Positions 43,116 to 54,699 of a stretch of DNA of 64,000 nt are shown piece after piece. Made by a program: the position numbers and the translations under genes. Below the pieces are notes generated by a model. That model searched no databases and had not been told where the DNA came from. It saw nothing but the letters and a program-made list of their open reading frames with translations. Position 1 is the stretch's first letter, and each line of letters starts with the position of its first letter. The stretch comes from Ochotona curzoniae. Its lineage: Eukaryota; Chordata; Mammalia; Lagomorpha; Ochotonidae. The stretch is taken from positions 73,450,501-73,514,500 of the forward strand of contig NW_024466599.1 in NCBI RefSeq assembly GCF_017591425.1, written 5' to 3'.

Positions 43116-45229
43116 CACGATGAGATAGTTGAACGCCGGAGATAAACAAAGGGGCGTAAGGCTTATTGGAGGGTGGAACTACATAATGGAGATGACATCA
43201 GACTATTCAATGAGAGGGATAACAGTCAGGTGTGAGACAAGATGACTTAAAATCCAAAAGAAAAAAAAAAAAACACTTTCACCCAGGGTGCACTTTCGAA
43301 ATATAGAAACATGGCTTAGTTCATGTGTACCCTGTCTTGGGAAGCTCTTAGCAAGCTCCCTAGAGGGAAGAAGACAAACCTGAATATATCAAATGGGGAG
43401 AAAAAGAGAGGCCTTTTGTTGGCACCTGTCCAATAGACCTTGAGAACAAACTGTCTCCTAAGAGAGAGCTGAACGGGAAAGGCTCCTGTGAGGAGCAGAT
43501 TCTAACCAAATCACACAATTATGTAATTCAGATCATTTGGAACTTAATGTTAAACTACCCAAGTTTTAGTGATTAGAAGCGAAAAAATAATGTATATCAA
43601 AATAACAAAAACAAAATGTCAACTCTAGGAAAATTTGGATCAGGAAGTCATACATCCAGTTCAAATATGAAGAACATTACGATCATTAAACAGGAAATGC
43701 TAGTATTAATGATTTATTATCCTTAAAAAATAATTGTTAGGGATATGAAGTTTTAAAAAAGCTTATTTTCTCACAAAGAAAATTTTTAAAAAGTAAAATA
43801 TATAATTTGAGTAAGGTCGAAAGATAAAATAACCCCCTTCCAGAAAAACACACAGGAGCACACACAAAAACACAGCTACAGTAGTTCAATGTCATTACTT
43901 AGGAGAATCTGCAAGACTTACATATCCCATTGCAATCCTCTGGCCAAATACCCTTGGAAAGCAACCTGAGATGGGGTTTCAGAACACTTGCATTGTGGAG
44001 ACATATCCCAAGGATAGAAGAAGGAAGGGGAGCAGGCCATGGCAACAGATAGATGATTTGCGTAGAGGGTAGTCCTGTGGGCATTTATCCCACAGCTGGA
44101 GATTGCATATCTGCCTTGAGTCATTTCACTGTCGGCACATGCCACTGCAAGGGGAGGAAGGGCTCTACTAGTTTCAAAAACTTTTCAATACAGAAAAACA
44201 CACCTGTTATTCACAAGGAACCAAGGACCAAAGCACTTGATGTGGTATGTGGGTACCAAATTGATAGCATCTCCCAGGGAAAAGTAATTGAGCGATAGTC
44301 TACTGACAGGTATGTGTACTTGCATCTAAGTTAAGAAGTTTACCCTACTAAAAACTCCACTGTACTGCAAAGGTGCTTAGCTCTCATTCATGACTATAGC
44401 AAAAGTTGCGTTGTTACAAGATTGTTTGGTAGCACCTCTATTAACTAACATTTAATAAGAACTTGTAGTTTGCACATTTCTCAGCTATTGGCTTTCTTTT
44501 TCTCTCTTTCCTTGACTAAACTGCTGAGGTGAATCTAAATAAACTACGAGTAAATAAGCTACAGACACTTGAAAATACATTATAGATTTTTGTAATAATA
44601 GTGGAGATGGCTTTAATAAACTGATTTTGCTTACTTTTTGGATTCCAATTTGTCTACTTCCCTTATTCCTATGAACTGAAATAAGGTAGCAATCATCTTA
44701 CGAGGACCAATGGGAAAGATAGGAGTAGGGTATGGATAAAGAGATACACAAAATTGCAGCCGATCATAATCATGTTGACTTAAATGTGTCTTGATATTTA
44801 CTGCATTATAACTTTCATATATTTCTAGTCCTTCTCTCAGTGTTACACGCACTTGGGAAAATACAGGTAGAAAAATAAAGGCATATATTTATAGTTAGAA
44901 CAGAGATGCAGATGGAAATCAAAATTATGTTGTACGTTTTTAAAATACTTCTCCTAATACTTTCTACTTACTGACTTTGCTTATAATGCTAGATGCATGG
45001 AACTGAATCTAACGATATTAGCTGGGGTTATTATAACCTTAATATGCATGCAAACTGCTGTCCATTAGTGAACTCTGACCTCTGTAAGTCAGATAAACAG
45101 ATTTAGAATGTGAGCTCCTATTTTACTTAACAATTCCTAAAGAATAAATTGAAATGATGAACAATTAGCTTTTTTATCTATACCTTTGTAAGGTTTACTT
45201 TACTAAATGAAGAGGAAAAAGACAGAAAT
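43116..45229. other. Unassigned DNA
   Basis: About 2 kb without a named element. An A14 run lies at 43261-43274. The block 43880-44300 is GC-richer, open on the plus strand at 44053-44298 (81 codons) and on the minus strand at 43899-44145, with no domain recognised. Its origin is unclear. Confidence 0.4.
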
Positions 45230-46567
45230 GGCTATTCATGAAGTTATTCATAAAGCTGCGTACATCATCAACTGCACAATATTAAAAGCTGAAATTGAAA
45301 ACATTGAGATGGATAAATTTATCATGTTCCTAGATCAGTGGAATCAACATAATCAAAGTGACACTATTACCAAAAGTAATCATACGGATTCGATGCCATC
45401 CCAATAAAAATAGAAGAAATTTTTTAATTTCTTCCCTGAAATAGAGAAGATGATACATTAATTAATCTGGAAACACAAGAGGCCACAAGTAGCTAAGCTC
45501 TCTTGCAGAATAAGAATAAAGCTGGAGGAATCACAATTTCAGACATCAAAGACATACTACAAAGCAGTGGTCATCAAAACAGTCTGGTTCTGGTACAGAC
45601 ACAGAGAAGTTCAATGCAACAGAATACAGCCCCAGAATTGAGCCACACAAGTATAGCTAACTGATTTTCAACAAAAGAACTGAAAACAACCAAGGGAAAA
45701 CGGTTGGTCTTTTCAACAAATTCAGCCAGGAAAATTGGATAGCAGCCTGCAGAAATAAAAGACAAGACATCCACGTCTCACCTTATACACAAATCAGCTC
45801 TTAAATGGATGAAGGAACTAACACTGCATCCATCAAACCATCTAATTATGAGAAAAAAAAAAACATAGGAAGCACTCTACAAGATCGAGTCGTTGGGAAA
45901 GACTTTTCAGAAAAGCCCCCAAAAGCTCTGGCAAGCAATGCCAAAACAAACAACTGGGACTACATCAAAGTACGGAGCTTCTCTGCAGCAAAGGAAAATA
46001 CCAATAAAGTGAATATCCAATCCTTAGAATGAGAGAAAATATTTGCACACTATGCAACAGAGAGGGACTAATGTCCCGGATTTACAAATCGCTTCAGAAA
46101 CTCAATGAACAGCAAAACAAGCAGCCCTGTGGAGAAATGGGTGAAGGAAACAAACAAATATTTTTCAAAAGAACAAACTCAAATGGCTAATAGGCAGATT
46201 AAAAAAAAAAATGCCCAGGCTGCTTAGCTATTAGGGAAATACAAATAAAAATGCATTGAGGTTCAAGTTAACACTATTGAGATTGGCATACATTTAGAAC
46301 ATGATTTACAACCTTTGCTGGCCTGGATGTGGGAAGAAAGATGCCCTATTCCACTGTTGGTAGAAGTGTAGGCTAGTCTAGCCACAATGGAAGTCAGTAT
46401 GAAGAGTGCTGAGACATGTTAAAATTGATCTACTGCATTACCCAGATATCCCACTCCTGGGAATATATCCAAAGGAAATGACATTTGCATATGAGAAATC
46501 AACCTGCAACCCTATATTTACAGCAGCACAATCCACAATAGTGAAGGTACGGATAAAGAAACAGTGG

Positions 46568-46914
46568 TGGGCCCAGCGCAATAACATAGTGGTTAAGGTC
46601 CTCACCTTGCATGCACTGGGATCCCATTTGGTTGCAGGTTCTAATCCCGGCGGCCCTGCTTCTCATCCAGCTCCCTGCTTGTGGCCTGGGAAAGCAATCG
46701 AGGATGGCCCAAAGCCTTGGGATCCTACACCCACCTGGAAGACCTGAAAAAGCTCCTGGCTCCTGACTTTGAATTGGCTCAGCTCCAGCTAGCTGTTGTG
46801 GTCACTTGGGGAGTGAATCATCGGATGGAAGATCTTCCTCTCTGTCTCTCCTCCTCTCTGTGTATCTGCCTTTCCAATACAAATAAATAAATGTTTTTAA
46901 AAAGAAAAGAAAAG

Positions 46915-46945
<31 letters not shown>

Positions 46946-46946
46946 G
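46568..46946 (+). mobile_element. C-type SINE nested in L1, with (AAAAG)n tail
   Basis: GGGCCCAGCGCAATAACATAG head, ATCCCATTTGGTTGCAGG, GCCACTTGGGGAGTGAATCATC, AATAAATGTTTTTAAAAAG tail, then AAAAG pentamers at 46903-46946. AAAGAAACAGTGG before and AAAGAAAAGAGTGG after are an imperfect TSD. L1 resumes at GTACATCCACTCCATGAG. Frame 46406-46747 joins L1 and SINE and is not a gene. Confidence 0.95.
46903..46946 (+). repeat. (AAAAG)n tail array
   Basis: About eight AAAAG units grown from the SINE tail. Confidence 0.92.
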
Positions 46947-47486
46947 AGTGGTACATCCACTCCATGAGATACTACATAGCTACAAAAAAGAATGAAATTC
47001 TATCATTTGCGACAAAATACTTGCAACTGTTGACTACTATGCTCAGTGAAATTAGCCAATCTCAAAAGGACAAATATTGCATGTTCTCTCTGATACAAGG
47101 TAACCTCCATGCCAAATTCAAAACAAATAGATATAAGATGAACAAGTTTATGCATATATTCTGATAAATGAACTGTTTAATGGGGACTAGCATACTGGGA
47201 ACTGAAGATAAATTGCAGTATGAATCTCTACTCCTGAATAAAAGAAGGAATCCCAATAAAACCCTTGTTGGAAACAGGCAGAGATGAAGGAGAAGTGGAG
47301 GTTGAATCCTTATACAGACAAAATCATATCATGGAAAATTATAATAATAAAAATATAAAACATGGAATTAAAGGATCTTAGTAACACTGCACAAATTAAA
47401 TATTTTTCAGAAAACCCCAAACAAATATAAACTTGACAACAACATAAAAGTGCTCATAAAATGTCTTGACTTAAATAAAAACAGTC

Positions 47487-47817
47487 AGGCCCGGCGCAAT
47501 GGCGCAAGTGGTTAAGGTCCTCGCCTTGCACGCCCAGGATCCCATATGGGCGCCGGTTCTATCCCGGCAGCCCCGCTTCCCTTCCAGCTCCCTGCCTGTG
47601 GCCTGGGAAAGCAGTCAAGGACGGCCCAAAGCTTTGGGACCCTGCACCCATGTGGGAGACCCGGAAGAGGCTCCTGGCTTCGGATTAGCATAGCATCGAC
47701 CGTTGTGCTCACTTGGGGAGTGAATCATCGGAGGGAAGATCTTCCTCTCTGTCTCTCCTCTCTGTATATCTGCCTTTCCAATAAAAATAATAATAATAAT
47801 AATAAAAATAAATCTTT
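47487..47817 (+). mobile_element. Young C-type SINE, sense, 14-bp TSD
   Basis: GGCCCGGCGCAATGGCGCAAG head and GGTTCTATCCCGGC B-box region (deleted type), with an AATAATAATAATAATAAAAAT tail. AAATAAAAACAGTC (47473-47486) and AAATAGAAACAGTC (47818-47831) flank it. Overlapping frames of 64-128 codons are readthrough. Confidence 0.97.
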
Positions 47818-47831
47818 AAATAGAAACAGTC

Positions 47832-48111
47832 CCCACATATCCAGGCAGCATAGTGGAGCCCAGGAATGGAGCAATGGTCCTTCCACTGCTGGTCTCTTGC
47901 CCTTAGCCTTGCATTCCACATCTGCACACTAGACTGTACCCTCTAGTTATTTTACAGATTTCTGTCCTAAGGATAAGCGCGGTTTCTTCCAATAGTCTGT
48001 GGAAGAGATCATCATTCTGAGAGGGTAAAAAGAAATTCTCTGCTTCCACATCTGTCTTATGTAGGGACACAGTTATTCATTAATAAACTTCAAAAGTGAT
48101 ACTTAAAAACA
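47832..48111. other. Unassigned DNA
   Basis: No repeat or gene is recognised. Confidence 0.45.
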
Positions 48112-48441
48112 AAAAGGGGCTGGCATTATTGGGCAATGAGTTAAGCTGCCAAATGGAGTGGCAGAATGATGGCTCAAGTACCTGAACACCTGCCACCCAC
48201 ATGGCAGACCACAGTTCAAGTCCCTACCATACCACTTTTGATCCAGCTCCCTGCTAAAACCTGGGGAAGCAGCAGAACATGGGCCAAAAGCTTGGACCCC
48301 TAACACTGGACTCCCGACTTGGGCTGTTGTCAAAGTGATCATTTGGATAGTAAACCAATAAATAGAATCTCTTTTGCCAGCACTCCTCCATCTTTCCCCG
48401 TTTTTTAAGTAGATAATAAAGAAATACATAAATAAGTTTTA
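48112..48441 (+). mobile_element. Older C-type SINE, sense
   Basis: GGGGCTGGCATTATTGGGCAATGAG head, CACCTGCCACCCACATGGCAGACC, CCAGCTCCCTGCTAAAACC and an AAATAAGTTTTAAAGATCC end. The head is closer to the rabbit-type GGGGCTGGC start than to the young copies here. Confidence 0.8.
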
Positions 48442-48865
48442 AAGATCCTAAATGTTAAAGTATTTATATATATTTTTTGGTATGACAGTTGATATGTTGC
48501 CAATTAGAACACAGACAAAAAAATGAAAGGTTGACATATATAGCAAAAGAAGAAGGAAGTGTTATGTGTTTAAGGAAATGAGGAAAGGAACAGAAGCCAA
48601 TTGGGGAAAAAAAAAGTCACCGATCCGAAAAATGAAGTGTGTACAGTGTGCACGTAAGTATGTCTAACATTTTATAAGCTGGTATCCTTAAACCAGTTGA
48701 TATTTCTGAAATGGTAAAGGAAGAGACGTGAGAAGCCATTCAGAAAGAAGATGCTGAGGGACGAATCACACTTCCAGGTCTTTTGGAAATCTTATCATTT
48801 TGACTAAGATAGCCAGGATGTGGGAGGATGAGCAGGTCAGAAACGGGGACTTCATTCTTTTCCTT
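48442..48865. other. Unassigned DNA
   Basis: AT-rich. No repeat family or gene is recognised. Confidence 0.45.
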
Positions 48866-49400
48866 TTCTCTCATTTATTCTTCCTCTCTATTTGTATGTT
48901 GATTGCTGCATTTTTATTTAGTAATTTACAGAGATTTCATAAGTCTCATAGGTACAATTGCACGACTATGCCAATACTGTTCCCCTCTAACCCTCCCCAT
49001 CATTTTTGTTGGAATTTTGTTTTGGCAGTAACATAGTTAATAAAGTTAACAGTAACAGGCTTATTGTTCCTCTGCAAGGATTAAAGATAATAAATAACTA
49101 GATCAAAGAGCTAGTACTTTTTTCTAAACTTTTTTTTTCATGACACCGTTTCATAAGATCAGGGATTTTCTTCTTTATCTCTCCATTCTGATTTCCCCAA
49201 TTTTTGTGCATAGTACAGTCCTTTAGCAACAACCACAAGTTCACCATTCTAGTTAAGTGTGTCTTGACATTGCAGGTATAGACAATGGTAGAAAATCCAT
49301 CCTATTGTCAAGATATATTTAACAGTTTGGTTGGGAGTCTGTTACTAGGGTGTGGGGATGCACATTTAACAGGGAAGAAAACCATGGAAAAATGAGTCTA
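48866..49400 (-). mobile_element. One or two LINE-1 3' ends, antisense
   Basis: On the minus strand, 49140-49400 ends in AATCCCTGATCTTATGAAACGGTGTCATG before an A-run, the same 3' end as the L1 copy at 41100-41616. The part 48866-49020 reads GGGGAGGGTTAGAGGGG and ACCTATGAGACTTATG, then an A-rich end. That looks like a second, older L1 3' end with its own tail. Confidence 0.6.
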
Positions 49401-49434
49401 CATGGCTGATCTGTATCATCATTCAAGATAGCCT

Positions 49435-49655
49435 CACGATGGATGAAGTACTTAAGTCTGCCATCTTTTTGGGAGACGAGGATGAAGGTCCTGGCTCCTG
49501 GCTTTGCCCTAGCCTGACCTGGACTATTTCAAGCATTTCAGAAGCAAAGCAGATAAAAGATGTGCATCTTTTTTTTTTTAATCCCTCTGTGTGTATTTCT
49601 TTTTTCTCTCTCTTACCTCTTCCTTTCAAGTAAAGAAAAATAAATACATCAGCAA
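49435..49655 (+). mobile_element. 5'-truncated C-type SINE, sense
   Basis: GAGGATGAAGGTCCTGGCTCCTGGC, then a T10 run, CTCTGTGTGTATTTC and a TTTCAAGTAAAGAAAAATAAAT tail. The tRNA-like head is absent. Confidence 0.65.
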
Positions 49656-49699
49656 ACAAAGAAGCAAAGGTGTTTTCCTCATGTCAACTACCCCTGAAA

Positions 49700-50200
49700 A
49701 ATAAAACCAAAATAAACAGCAAAAAATTAGAAGATTGTGGAGCTAAACACGACAGTGCAGGTTTTCAGTTAAAATACTGGAAGCATGATCTGTGAAATAG
49801 CCTCTCCCCATAAGACAAATGCCATATGTTTTTGATGATCGATTATAACAAATGCACAGAGTGGAAATAAAAAAGCTACCTAAGTGAGTGACATCGACAG
49901 CTCAGGATTTGATCATTGCGCACAGTGTTTGCCTGTGCTGCTGAGGAATACTAGGTTGTCTGTTTTGCTGCCTGCTATGCATGAATAGCTTTATCTAGTG
50001 GAGTGTTGAGCCTATGATTGGGAAATGCAATTAAAATAAACCATTGCAAAAATTTTTGGAAAACAAAAGATAAGGAAGGAGGATGGTGGGTGTGGCTTGT
50101 GTGCAGGGAGTATCCCAAGGCTCCTAAATCTGTCAAGAAATACATGAAATTTGTTCACCTTTTCCTCTTGGGAAAAAAAATTGTAAAAGTTTTGTAAATG
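49700..50200 (+). mobile_element. Probable old LINE-1 3' UTR, sense
   Basis: GATTTGATCATTGCGCACAGTG, CTTTATCTAGTGGAGTG and ATCCCAAGGCTCCTAAATCTG resemble old L1 3' UTR text ('gatttgatcattgcacattg'). Diverged; limits are approximate. Confidence 0.4.
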
Positions 50201-51184
50201 TGAAGTCTATGAGTGGGAGCATAGGAGGAAGAAAGGAATGCTTACAAAGATCACCTCTCCATCAATGGCTGCGTCCTCACTCAGTTCAGATGATCACCCC
50301 CCTTTTCTAGTCCCCTAAGGCGGGCTAAAGTTTGACCCAGAGTTTTCAATACATCATTTTTCCATGCATTAAAATGTCAGCAGGCATTCTAGTATGTGAC
50401 AAAGAATTGAAAATAAAGCAAAATATTACTGGCAGTTAAATTTCAGAAGTGTGAAAAAAAATCACTTGAAATATATCTTCATATTGAAAGAACAGTTTCA
50501 GAATAGAACTGAAAAATGAAGAATTTAATTAAGGATAGAGATGTGCCTTTCTCCTAGTCAGTGTTAATTGTAAAAGGTAGTATAGGAAATAAGTATTTTT
50601 ATTTAAACTATATATACCAGTAATAGAAAATAAATTATTGGAAGGGAGAAACAGATGTTAAAGGGTTCTAACAACTTCATATGCACCACATGGTAAATTT
50701 ACATATTTTTATGAACTTCTACACATTGAAATGTATAAATGTTTATTACAAGTTCTTAAACAGTATTTTAAATTAACGTTCTAAATAGCAAATGTAGAGT
50801 AAGAACAAAGTAATAAATCATCCTTGATTAACCGAAAGAAGCAGCGTACACAGAATTGAAAAATATTTGATAAATAATAGGCGATACGTTTAAATACATG
50901 TATAGCTGATACATTGTTAACATAATTATTTCTACATCTGAGGTCAAACCTGTTCACAAAAACAAAATAAACTATATTCTCAAAATACACAGAAATTAAT
51001 GCTACCAGTTAGCTGGTTTAGTTACACTAATTTTGACTAAGTATATTTCAATGACAATTGAAGTATTAGCTATAAATGGAAAAATCTCATTTGTAGAAAG
51101 GCCTTACAGCACTCTCAATTGCATTGTACCTAATATAATTGATTGAAAAATACATTAAAAAGTGGGAATTTAACCTAGAAGAAA
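50201..51184. other. AT-rich unassigned DNA
   Basis: No repeat, exon or RNA gene is recognised in about 1 kb. Confidence 0.5.
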
Positions 51185-51435
51185 AGGTGAAATGCTGCTT
51201 GAAACGCCCACATTTTGCATCGGAGCACGTGACTCGGAGATCCACAGAGACTTCCCAAGCTCCCTGGTAATGTGCTCTCTGGGAGTCAGCAACGATGGCT
51301 CAGTCACATCCCTGAAATCAACCAGGAAGACCTGAAGAGTTCTTGAATCCCTGCCTTGGTCCCAAATGGAAAACATCACATGCATCTGGGAGAGAATTAG
51401 TGGATTAGATCTCTGTATCTTCACCTTTAAACTCA
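51185..51435 (+). mobile_element. Old SINE of the second C subtype, sense
   Basis: GCTGCTTGAAACGCCCACATTTTG, TCGGAGCACGTGACTCGGAG, CTCTGGGAGTCAGCAACGATGGCTC and CTGGGAGAGAATTAGTGGATTAG follow a rabbit-like variant that reads 'gctgcttgggacgcccacatccc...gggaggcagcaggtgatggctc'. This subtype is distinct from the young copies. Confidence 0.7.
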
Positions 51436-51507
51436 GTAACTGCATTGTTAAAATAGGTTTTAAAATACACACAATAAGGACTGTAATTTTAATGGAAGAC
51501 ACTTGAT

Positions 51508-51864
51508 CTATTTATTTATTTATTTATTTTTATTGGAAAGGCAGATATACAGAGAGGAGAGACAGAGAGAAAGATCTTCCGTCCCATGATTCACTCCCCA
51601 AGTGAGCGCAATGGCCGATGCTATGCCAATCCGAAGCCAGGAGCCTCTTCCGGGTCTCCCACGTGGTGCAGGGTCCCAAAGCTTTTTCCGGGTCTCCCAC
51701 GTGGGTGCAGGGTCCCAAAGCTTTGGGCTGTCCTTAACTTCTTTCCCAGGCCACAGGCAGGGAGCTGGATGGGAAGCGGGGCTGCTGGGATAGAACCGGC
51801 GCCCATATGGGATCCTGGGCGTGCAAGGTGAGGACCTTAACCACTGCGCCACCGCGCTGGGCCC
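51508..51864 (-). mobile_element. Young C-type SINE, antisense, with internal duplication
   Basis: Longer than its siblings because about 38 bases around TTCCGGGTCTCCCACGTGG...CCCAAAGCTT are tandemly duplicated (51648-51685 and 51686-51724, the second with one extra G). AGACACTTGAT (51497-51507) and AGGCACTTGAT (51865-51875) flank it as a near-perfect TSD. The B-box region is the deleted type. Frames of 61-116 codons are readthrough. Confidence 0.96.
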
Positions 51865-51875
51865 AGGCACTTGAT

Positions 51876-52204
51876 TTTTTTTAAGAGTAATTTTATTTTT
51901 TAATTAGAACGACAGTTCTACACACAAAGAAATAACGGTTTTTCATGCCCTGATTCATTCCACAAATGGCCACAATGGCTGGAGTTGAAGCAAATCTAGA
52001 TCCATGAACCAGAAGCTTCTTCCAGGTCGTCCGGATGGGGCAGGTTCCCAAGGCTCTGGACCACCTTCCACTGCTTCCCTAGGCCACAGATAGAGACCTG
52101 AATGGGAAGTGGAGAAGCCAGGACACAAACCAGTGTCCATATGGGATTTAATTGCACGCCAGGTGAGGATTTAGACATTGAGCTATTTCGCCAGGCCTGG
52201 TGCA
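51876..52204 (-). mobile_element. C-type SINE, antisense
   Basis: TTTTTTTAAGAGTAATTTTA tail complement, CATTCCACAAATGGCCACAATGG, GCTCTGGACCACCTTCCACTGC, AGTGTCCATATGGG and ATTTCGCCAGGCCTGG. It directly abuts the young SINE on its left. Confidence 0.85.
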
Positions 52205-52530
52205 TTGTTTTATTTTGTTGTGTTTTGTTGTGTTTTTTGGAACACAAGAAGAGGGTGATATGGAGGAAAAGAGCTTTCATCCACTGAATCACACTCCTCA
52301 AGTGGCCAGAAAAGCCTGAGTAGAGAAGATCCGAAGCCAGGAGCCAGGAGCTTCCTCCAGGTCTCCCTTGTAGGTGCGGGGACCCATGGCTTTTGGCCGT
52401 TCTCTACTGCTTTCCCAGGCCACAAGCGAGGAGGGTAAGTGGAGCCTCTGGGACAAGATCTGGTGCCCATATTGGGTCCGAGCAGATGTAGGCCGAGGAT
52501 TTAGCACTAGGATATAGAGTTGGCCTCTGA
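52205..52530 (-). mobile_element. C-type SINE, antisense
   Basis: (TTTTGTTGTG)n-like tail complement, CACACTCCTCAAGTGGCCAG, GAAGCCAGGAGCCAGGAGC, CTCTACTGCTTTCCCAGGCC and TAGAGTTGGCCTC. Third of three antisense SINEs in a row. Confidence 0.85.
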
Positions 52531-52889
52531 TGCATTTTTGTTGTTCTTGCTCTTATTTCTTTTGTTTTGAGTTTCTGGTGTTTTTTGTTTTTTCTCAAAG
52601 CATTTTTGTAAGTGGATATTTTATGGAGAATTACCATTCACCTGACCAAAATTCTTGAAAATAACAGAATAATTCACAGGCTTTAATGTAAGAATGTTCA
52701 TCGGATTCCCAAATACAAGGATATGCTGCAAAGTGGAAAATAAGTGTCCAAATTATTTTTTTAGCATCGATTTTTGACAATCATGAATAAAATATTATCA
52801 GAGCAAATGCCTGCTGTATAAACATGACAATAGATCAAGATGAACTCAGTTTTATTCTGGACTGAAAAAAATTTTTAAAAATGTGTGGA
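52531..52889. other. Unassigned DNA
   Basis: No repeat or gene is recognised. Confidence 0.45.
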
Positions 52890-53198
52890 GACGATGTGGT
52901 TTCATTGCAGACATATCTTCTGCTTGTGTCAGCAACCCATATGGGCACTAGTTCAAGTCCCAGCTGCTCCACTTCCAATCAAAGTCTCTGCTTATGGCCT
53001 GGGGAAGCAGCGGATAAAGGCCCAAATCCTTGTGACCCTGTCCCGGGGAGATCTAGAAGTTCCTGGCTCAGGGTTGGCTCAACTCTGTCTGCTGTGGCCA
53101 TTTGGGGAATTTTCCAGTGGATGGAAAATTTCTCTATTCTCCTCTGCCTGCAAAGGCTGCTTTTCAAATAAAATAAATAAACTCCTCTTTTTAATAAA
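52890..53198 (+). mobile_element. C-type SINE, sense, head altered
   Basis: CAACCCATATGGGCACTAGTTC, CTTATGGCCTGGGGAAGCAG, GGCCATTTGGGGAATTTTCC and an AAATAAAATAAATAAAC tail. The first 30 bases do not resemble the usual head. Confidence 0.82.
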
Positions 53199-53510
53199 AA
53201 ATGGATAAAATTGATTATAAAACATGAAACAAAGGAATAAAAACCAAGTGGATCTTACAATGCATTTAGAAAAACTATTTTGATAGAATCAACCATCTGT
53301 CATAGTATCAGAAAAGAAACCTTAAACAAAGTAGACATTTAAAGGTACTTCTGTAACAGTAAGAATTGTGTCTAAACAAAACAAAACAAAAACAAACAAA
53401 CCACACTTCTAAAATGCTATGATTGTGATCCTGAAAGATTTACTTGTGAGAACAGAAAGAACACCATTTCATGCTATTCCAAAATATTTGATCCGCTAGT
53501 TAGCCAGGAA
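53199..53510. other. Unassigned DNA
   Basis: Contains an (AAAAC)n run, AAACAAAACAAAACAAAAAC, near 53374-53397. No gene is recognised. Confidence 0.45.
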
Positions 53511-53840
53511 GAACAGGCAGTTAACAGCTTGCCTAACAGTTAGGATGCCTACAAGCCACCTTAGAGGGGCACGCGTCCTGATTCCGGCTATTGACTCAAG
53601 GTGCACACCAAGTCAGCTCTTCCCAGTCAAGTCCTCGCGGCCATCGTGACAGCGTGCATTTTTTATTTTCTACCTCCCATAGGAGAGATCTGGATTCAAG
53701 TTTTAGTTCTGCTCTGGAAACCAGTGACCTCTCACCCAACCCACACTCCTTAGCCACTTTTGGTATCTGCGAAAGTAATGTGGGTCATGAGAACCCTTGC
53801 TCTTTGTGTCTTAAATAATAAATTTAAAATTAAAAAAAAA
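53511..53840 (+). mobile_element. Old C-type SINE, sense
   Basis: GAACAGGCAGTTAACAGCTTGCC, GTTAGGATGCCTACAAGCC, CTCCCATAGGAGAGATCTGGATTCAAG and an AATAATAAATTTAAAAT tail follow the second, rabbit-like subtype. Strongly diverged. Confidence 0.55.
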
Positions 53841-54699
53841 TAAAGGAATGCAAGTGAGAGAGACTGAAAAACAATATTGTCCACAGTACATGCTTTGATC
53901 ATCATCACGCCTTTCACACAGGCAAAGGAAACGTAGTTTAGACTCACAGTTTTTTAAAATGACAAGGAAAAATAAGAAATAAAAGCTCAACTAACCAAAA
54001 GGGGAAAAAAACCTGAGAATTAGATGACTTTAATTAATAAAATGACTGGCTAAAAGAAATTAAATTCTACTTCCATCTTCAACATAGAAAAGGGTTTGAA
54101 ATTACCGCGGGCATGTTTACAGTTTCAAAATCATCAATAACCACCTAAAACTCCAGAGAAATGAGTGTGTCCTGAAGATTCCTTTATCTGGAACGGGGAG
54201 TGCTTGAAAAACCAGAAAGTGTACATTGACTTTACTAACTGCTGGAGACAGTGTATGAATTCTTATGAGATTAAGGAATTTTCAGAGGCTGCAGTCCTGA
54301 CAGCTATCCATACTTTTGTTATCTTTTCCTCCGCAAATTCCCCTTACAAATCAAGAAAATATATTTAAAAATTTTAAAAAGGAATTATCTTGCATGTCTA
54401 ACTACTTCACATTTTAAATACAGCCCAACTCATAGTAAAATCTTACGCTGATGTTCCATTTAGCCTGCGCCTTTACTTTACATGCTCGTCTCATAGACTA
54501 TGTTCAATTTTCAACAACAACAAAAAAATCCTTTAAGGACTGCCAAGAGGCAATAAAACCATAATCCGAACAGTCAAAGCAATCATCTGAACTATTATTA
54601 AATATGACATGATTGGATTGTCAGTCAGGAAATTCAGACTAGCTAGGGAAGATTTAAGAGCAAATGAGTAATATGAATAGAGTTTGAAATTCGAAGAAT
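53841..54699. other. AT-rich unassigned DNA
   Basis: About 860 bases with no recognised repeat or gene. The frame 54165-54368 (+) has no domain I know. Confidence 0.45.

Larger units (their letters stand above)
45230..47366 (+). mobile_element. LINE-1, 5'-truncated: ORF2 3' part and 3' UTR, with nested SINE
   Basis: This is the longest L1 piece in the window. The peptide frames show ORF2 C-terminal features such as NNWDYIKVRSFSAAKE (encoded near 45950-45995). At DNA level, AAAACAGTCTGGTTCTGGTAC, TACTACAAAGCAGTGGTCATC, CCAGATATCCCACTCCTGGG and GTGAAATTAGCCAATC follow ORF2 order. The 3' UTR ends AAAATCATATCATGGAAAATT plus an AATAATAAAA tail. Several stops and frameshifts (for example at 45407, 46032) make it inactive. 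The SINE at 46568 splits it. Confidence 0.92.

Noticed and set aside
45805..46032. Functional L1 ORF2 protein
   Set aside because: The frame carries a recognisable ORF2 C-terminal stretch but is short, lacks the endonuclease and most of the reverse transcriptase, and is broken on both sides by stops and frameshifts.
46903..46946. CRISPR-like or satellite array
   Set aside because: AAAAG units are contiguous without spacers and are the grown tail of a SINE.
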